NCBI GenBank assembly: GCA_018365455.1
Contig: JAGZJZ010000031.1
Span: 8,081 to 72,080 of the forward strand
Direction: 5' to 3'
Length of the DNA: 64,000 bases
Origin: Clostridiales bacterium
GTDB taxonomy: Bacteria > Bacillota > Clostridia > Lachnospirales > Lachnospiraceae
Each line of letters begins with the position of its first letter. The first letter of the stretch is position 1. Of the stretch, positions 63,432-64,000 are shown in pieces. Below the pieces are notes generated by a model that ran no database searches, had not been told where the DNA came from, and saw only the letters and a list, made by a program, of their open reading frames with translations. Position numbers and translations under genes: made by a program.

Positions 63432-63662
63432 ATGAAAGAAATAAAGGTAAGTTTTGAAAATCCGGATGAAGTATTAGAATTTGTAAACCAGATCACAAAT
63501 TATCCATATGACATGGATATGAAAAAAGGACATATTGTAATTGATGCGAAATCTATTTTAGGCGTTTTAGGACTTGCAGTCGGAAATGTTGTAGACTTGC
63601 AGATCCACGGGGAGCCTTGTGAAAAGCTTACCGGGGCGCTGGAAAAATACCGTGTTTCTTAA
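63432..63662 (+). CDS. HPr-like protein lacking the catalytic histidine
   Basis: The 76-residue protein has the length and fold marks of HPr; a regulatory-serine region DAKSILGVLGL places S41 at the Ser46 position. The N-terminal GxHARPA region with active-site His15 is absent; the only histidines are at H34 and H59. It therefore cannot take phosphate from enzyme I but could still be a target for HPr kinase, as in Crh. AAAGGAGA lies about 10 bases before the ATG. Confidence 0.8.
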   Translation: MKEIKVSFENPDEVLEFVNQITNYPYDMDMKKGHIVIDAKSILGVLGLAVGNVVDLQIHGEPCEKLTGALEKYRVS

Positions 63663-63726
63663 TTTATCGGTTTCCGATAACAGTTAAGTGTGAAAGAAAA
63701 TCGCTTTCTTACGTTCTATTGATGTA

Positions 63727-63891
63727 CTAGTACAGCATTGCATAAATAATTGAGTAATACACTTCGGCTATCCGCACCAGGAAATCCGAACCATTCTTTG
63801 ATGTAGCCCGCTACACCTGCAGAATGGTTCGAATCCCCTGATACGAATATCCTGTGTGTATTACTCAATTATTTAAGTAATGCTGTACTAG
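63727..63891. mobile_element. 165-bp palindromic element flanked by CTAG
   Basis: Left arm 63727-63797 and right arm 63821-63891 are inverted copies with about 59 of 71 matching positions; many of the changes are C/T or A/G and would still pair as G-U in RNA. The centre has a TGTAGC/GCTACA hairpin. Both ends are CTAG. It has no reading frame and directly adjoins the insertion sequence end. Confidence 0.75.
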
Positions 63892-64000
63892 AGCGTGTTT
63901 TAAAATTACTACACATTGGTCATTTTAACCAAATTAATATTGAGGCGATACACAAAAACCCCAGATAGGTGAATGCAAGTTTGTCATAGCGGGTGGCAAT
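63892..64000 (-). mobile_element. End of an IS5-family insertion sequence, cut by window edge
   Basis: The terminal repeat AGAGCGTGTTTTAAAATTAC lies at 63890-63909, next to the transposase stop. It matches the ends of the MITEs in this window, which may be non-autonomous relatives. Confidence 0.75.
63920..64000 (-). CDS. IS5-family transposase, C-terminal fragment (partial at window edge)
   Basis: Reading the minus strand from base 64000 to a TGA at 63920-63922 gives 26 residues, beginning IATRYDKLAFTYLGFLC. The TRYDKLAxTYLxF motif is the C-terminus of IS5-type transposases. The rest of the gene lies outside the window. Too short for the main reading-frame set, but the motif is clear. Confidence 0.8.
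   Translation of the reverse strand: MATRYDKLAFTYLGFLCIASILIWLK

Overview
The window looks like one chromosome segment of a spore-forming Firmicute of the class Clostridia, most likely the family Lachnospiraceae. I infer this from Shine-Dalgarno-rich, moderately AT-rich DNA, a SpoVAF-type spore protein, class II galT, two YitT proteins, YesM/YesN-type two-component systems, giant modular surface glycosidases, and the DUF1385-prmC-prfA cluster. The genus cannot be fixed from sequence alone. There are no rRNA or tRNA genes, CRISPR arrays or prophage.

Layout. (1) 1-13.7 kb is a carbohydrate-sensing region. It holds a YesN-type regulator cut by the left edge, a YesM-type kinase, a solute-binding lipoprotein with no permease, a MerR/GyrI-like regulator, a second and orphan YesN-type regulator, and a 2272-residue secreted beta-helix protein. 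(2) 13.7-21.8 kb has a coupled galT-SDR pair on the minus strand, then a divergent WecB/TagA-like protein with YitT, a CdaR-type regulator, a MITE-interrupted remnant, and an S41 protease followed by a truncated sigma-like protein with a histidine-rich tail. (3) 21.9-32.7 kb carries a 2240-residue GH2 surface enzyme, a CNNM/CBS membrane protein, a sortase-type Thr/Glu-rich surface protein and a small membrane protein. (4) 32.9-48.8 kb is housekeeping: rho with a hexapeptide-repeat insertion, rpmE, DUF1385-prmC-prfA, glmM, an ABC exporter, DUF2156, two aminotransferases, a small exporter, a methyltransferase, hslO and nadE. (5) 49-58.7 kb is mixed: an iron-type alcohol dehydrogenase, a YHYH/Ig-like secreted protein, an FMN-bind-like protein, DegV, PAP2, SpoVAF, a lipoprotein, YitT, a eukaryote-type HisA and the hibernation factor hpf. 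(6) 58.7-64 kb is a tightly overlapping binding protein-kinase-regulator cassette, then an HPr-like protein without the catalytic histidine, a long palindromic element, and the end of an IS5-type insertion sequence cut by the right edge.

Two themes run through the window. First, extracellular glycan sensing and degradation: two loci pair a permease-less solute-binding lipoprotein with a YesM/YesN system, and two giant enzymes share a C-terminal FN3-type module. Second, small interspersed repeats are common: IS5-end-like MITEs at six places, a 61-bp REP-like palindrome at 53-56 kb, a hairpin sitting just before start codons in three places, and a 165-bp palindrome flanked by CTAG. The least conventional coding finds are the sigma-like protein with regions 2.3-2.4 and 4 missing, the Rho repeat domain, and the two permease-less binding protein/kinase/regulator loci.
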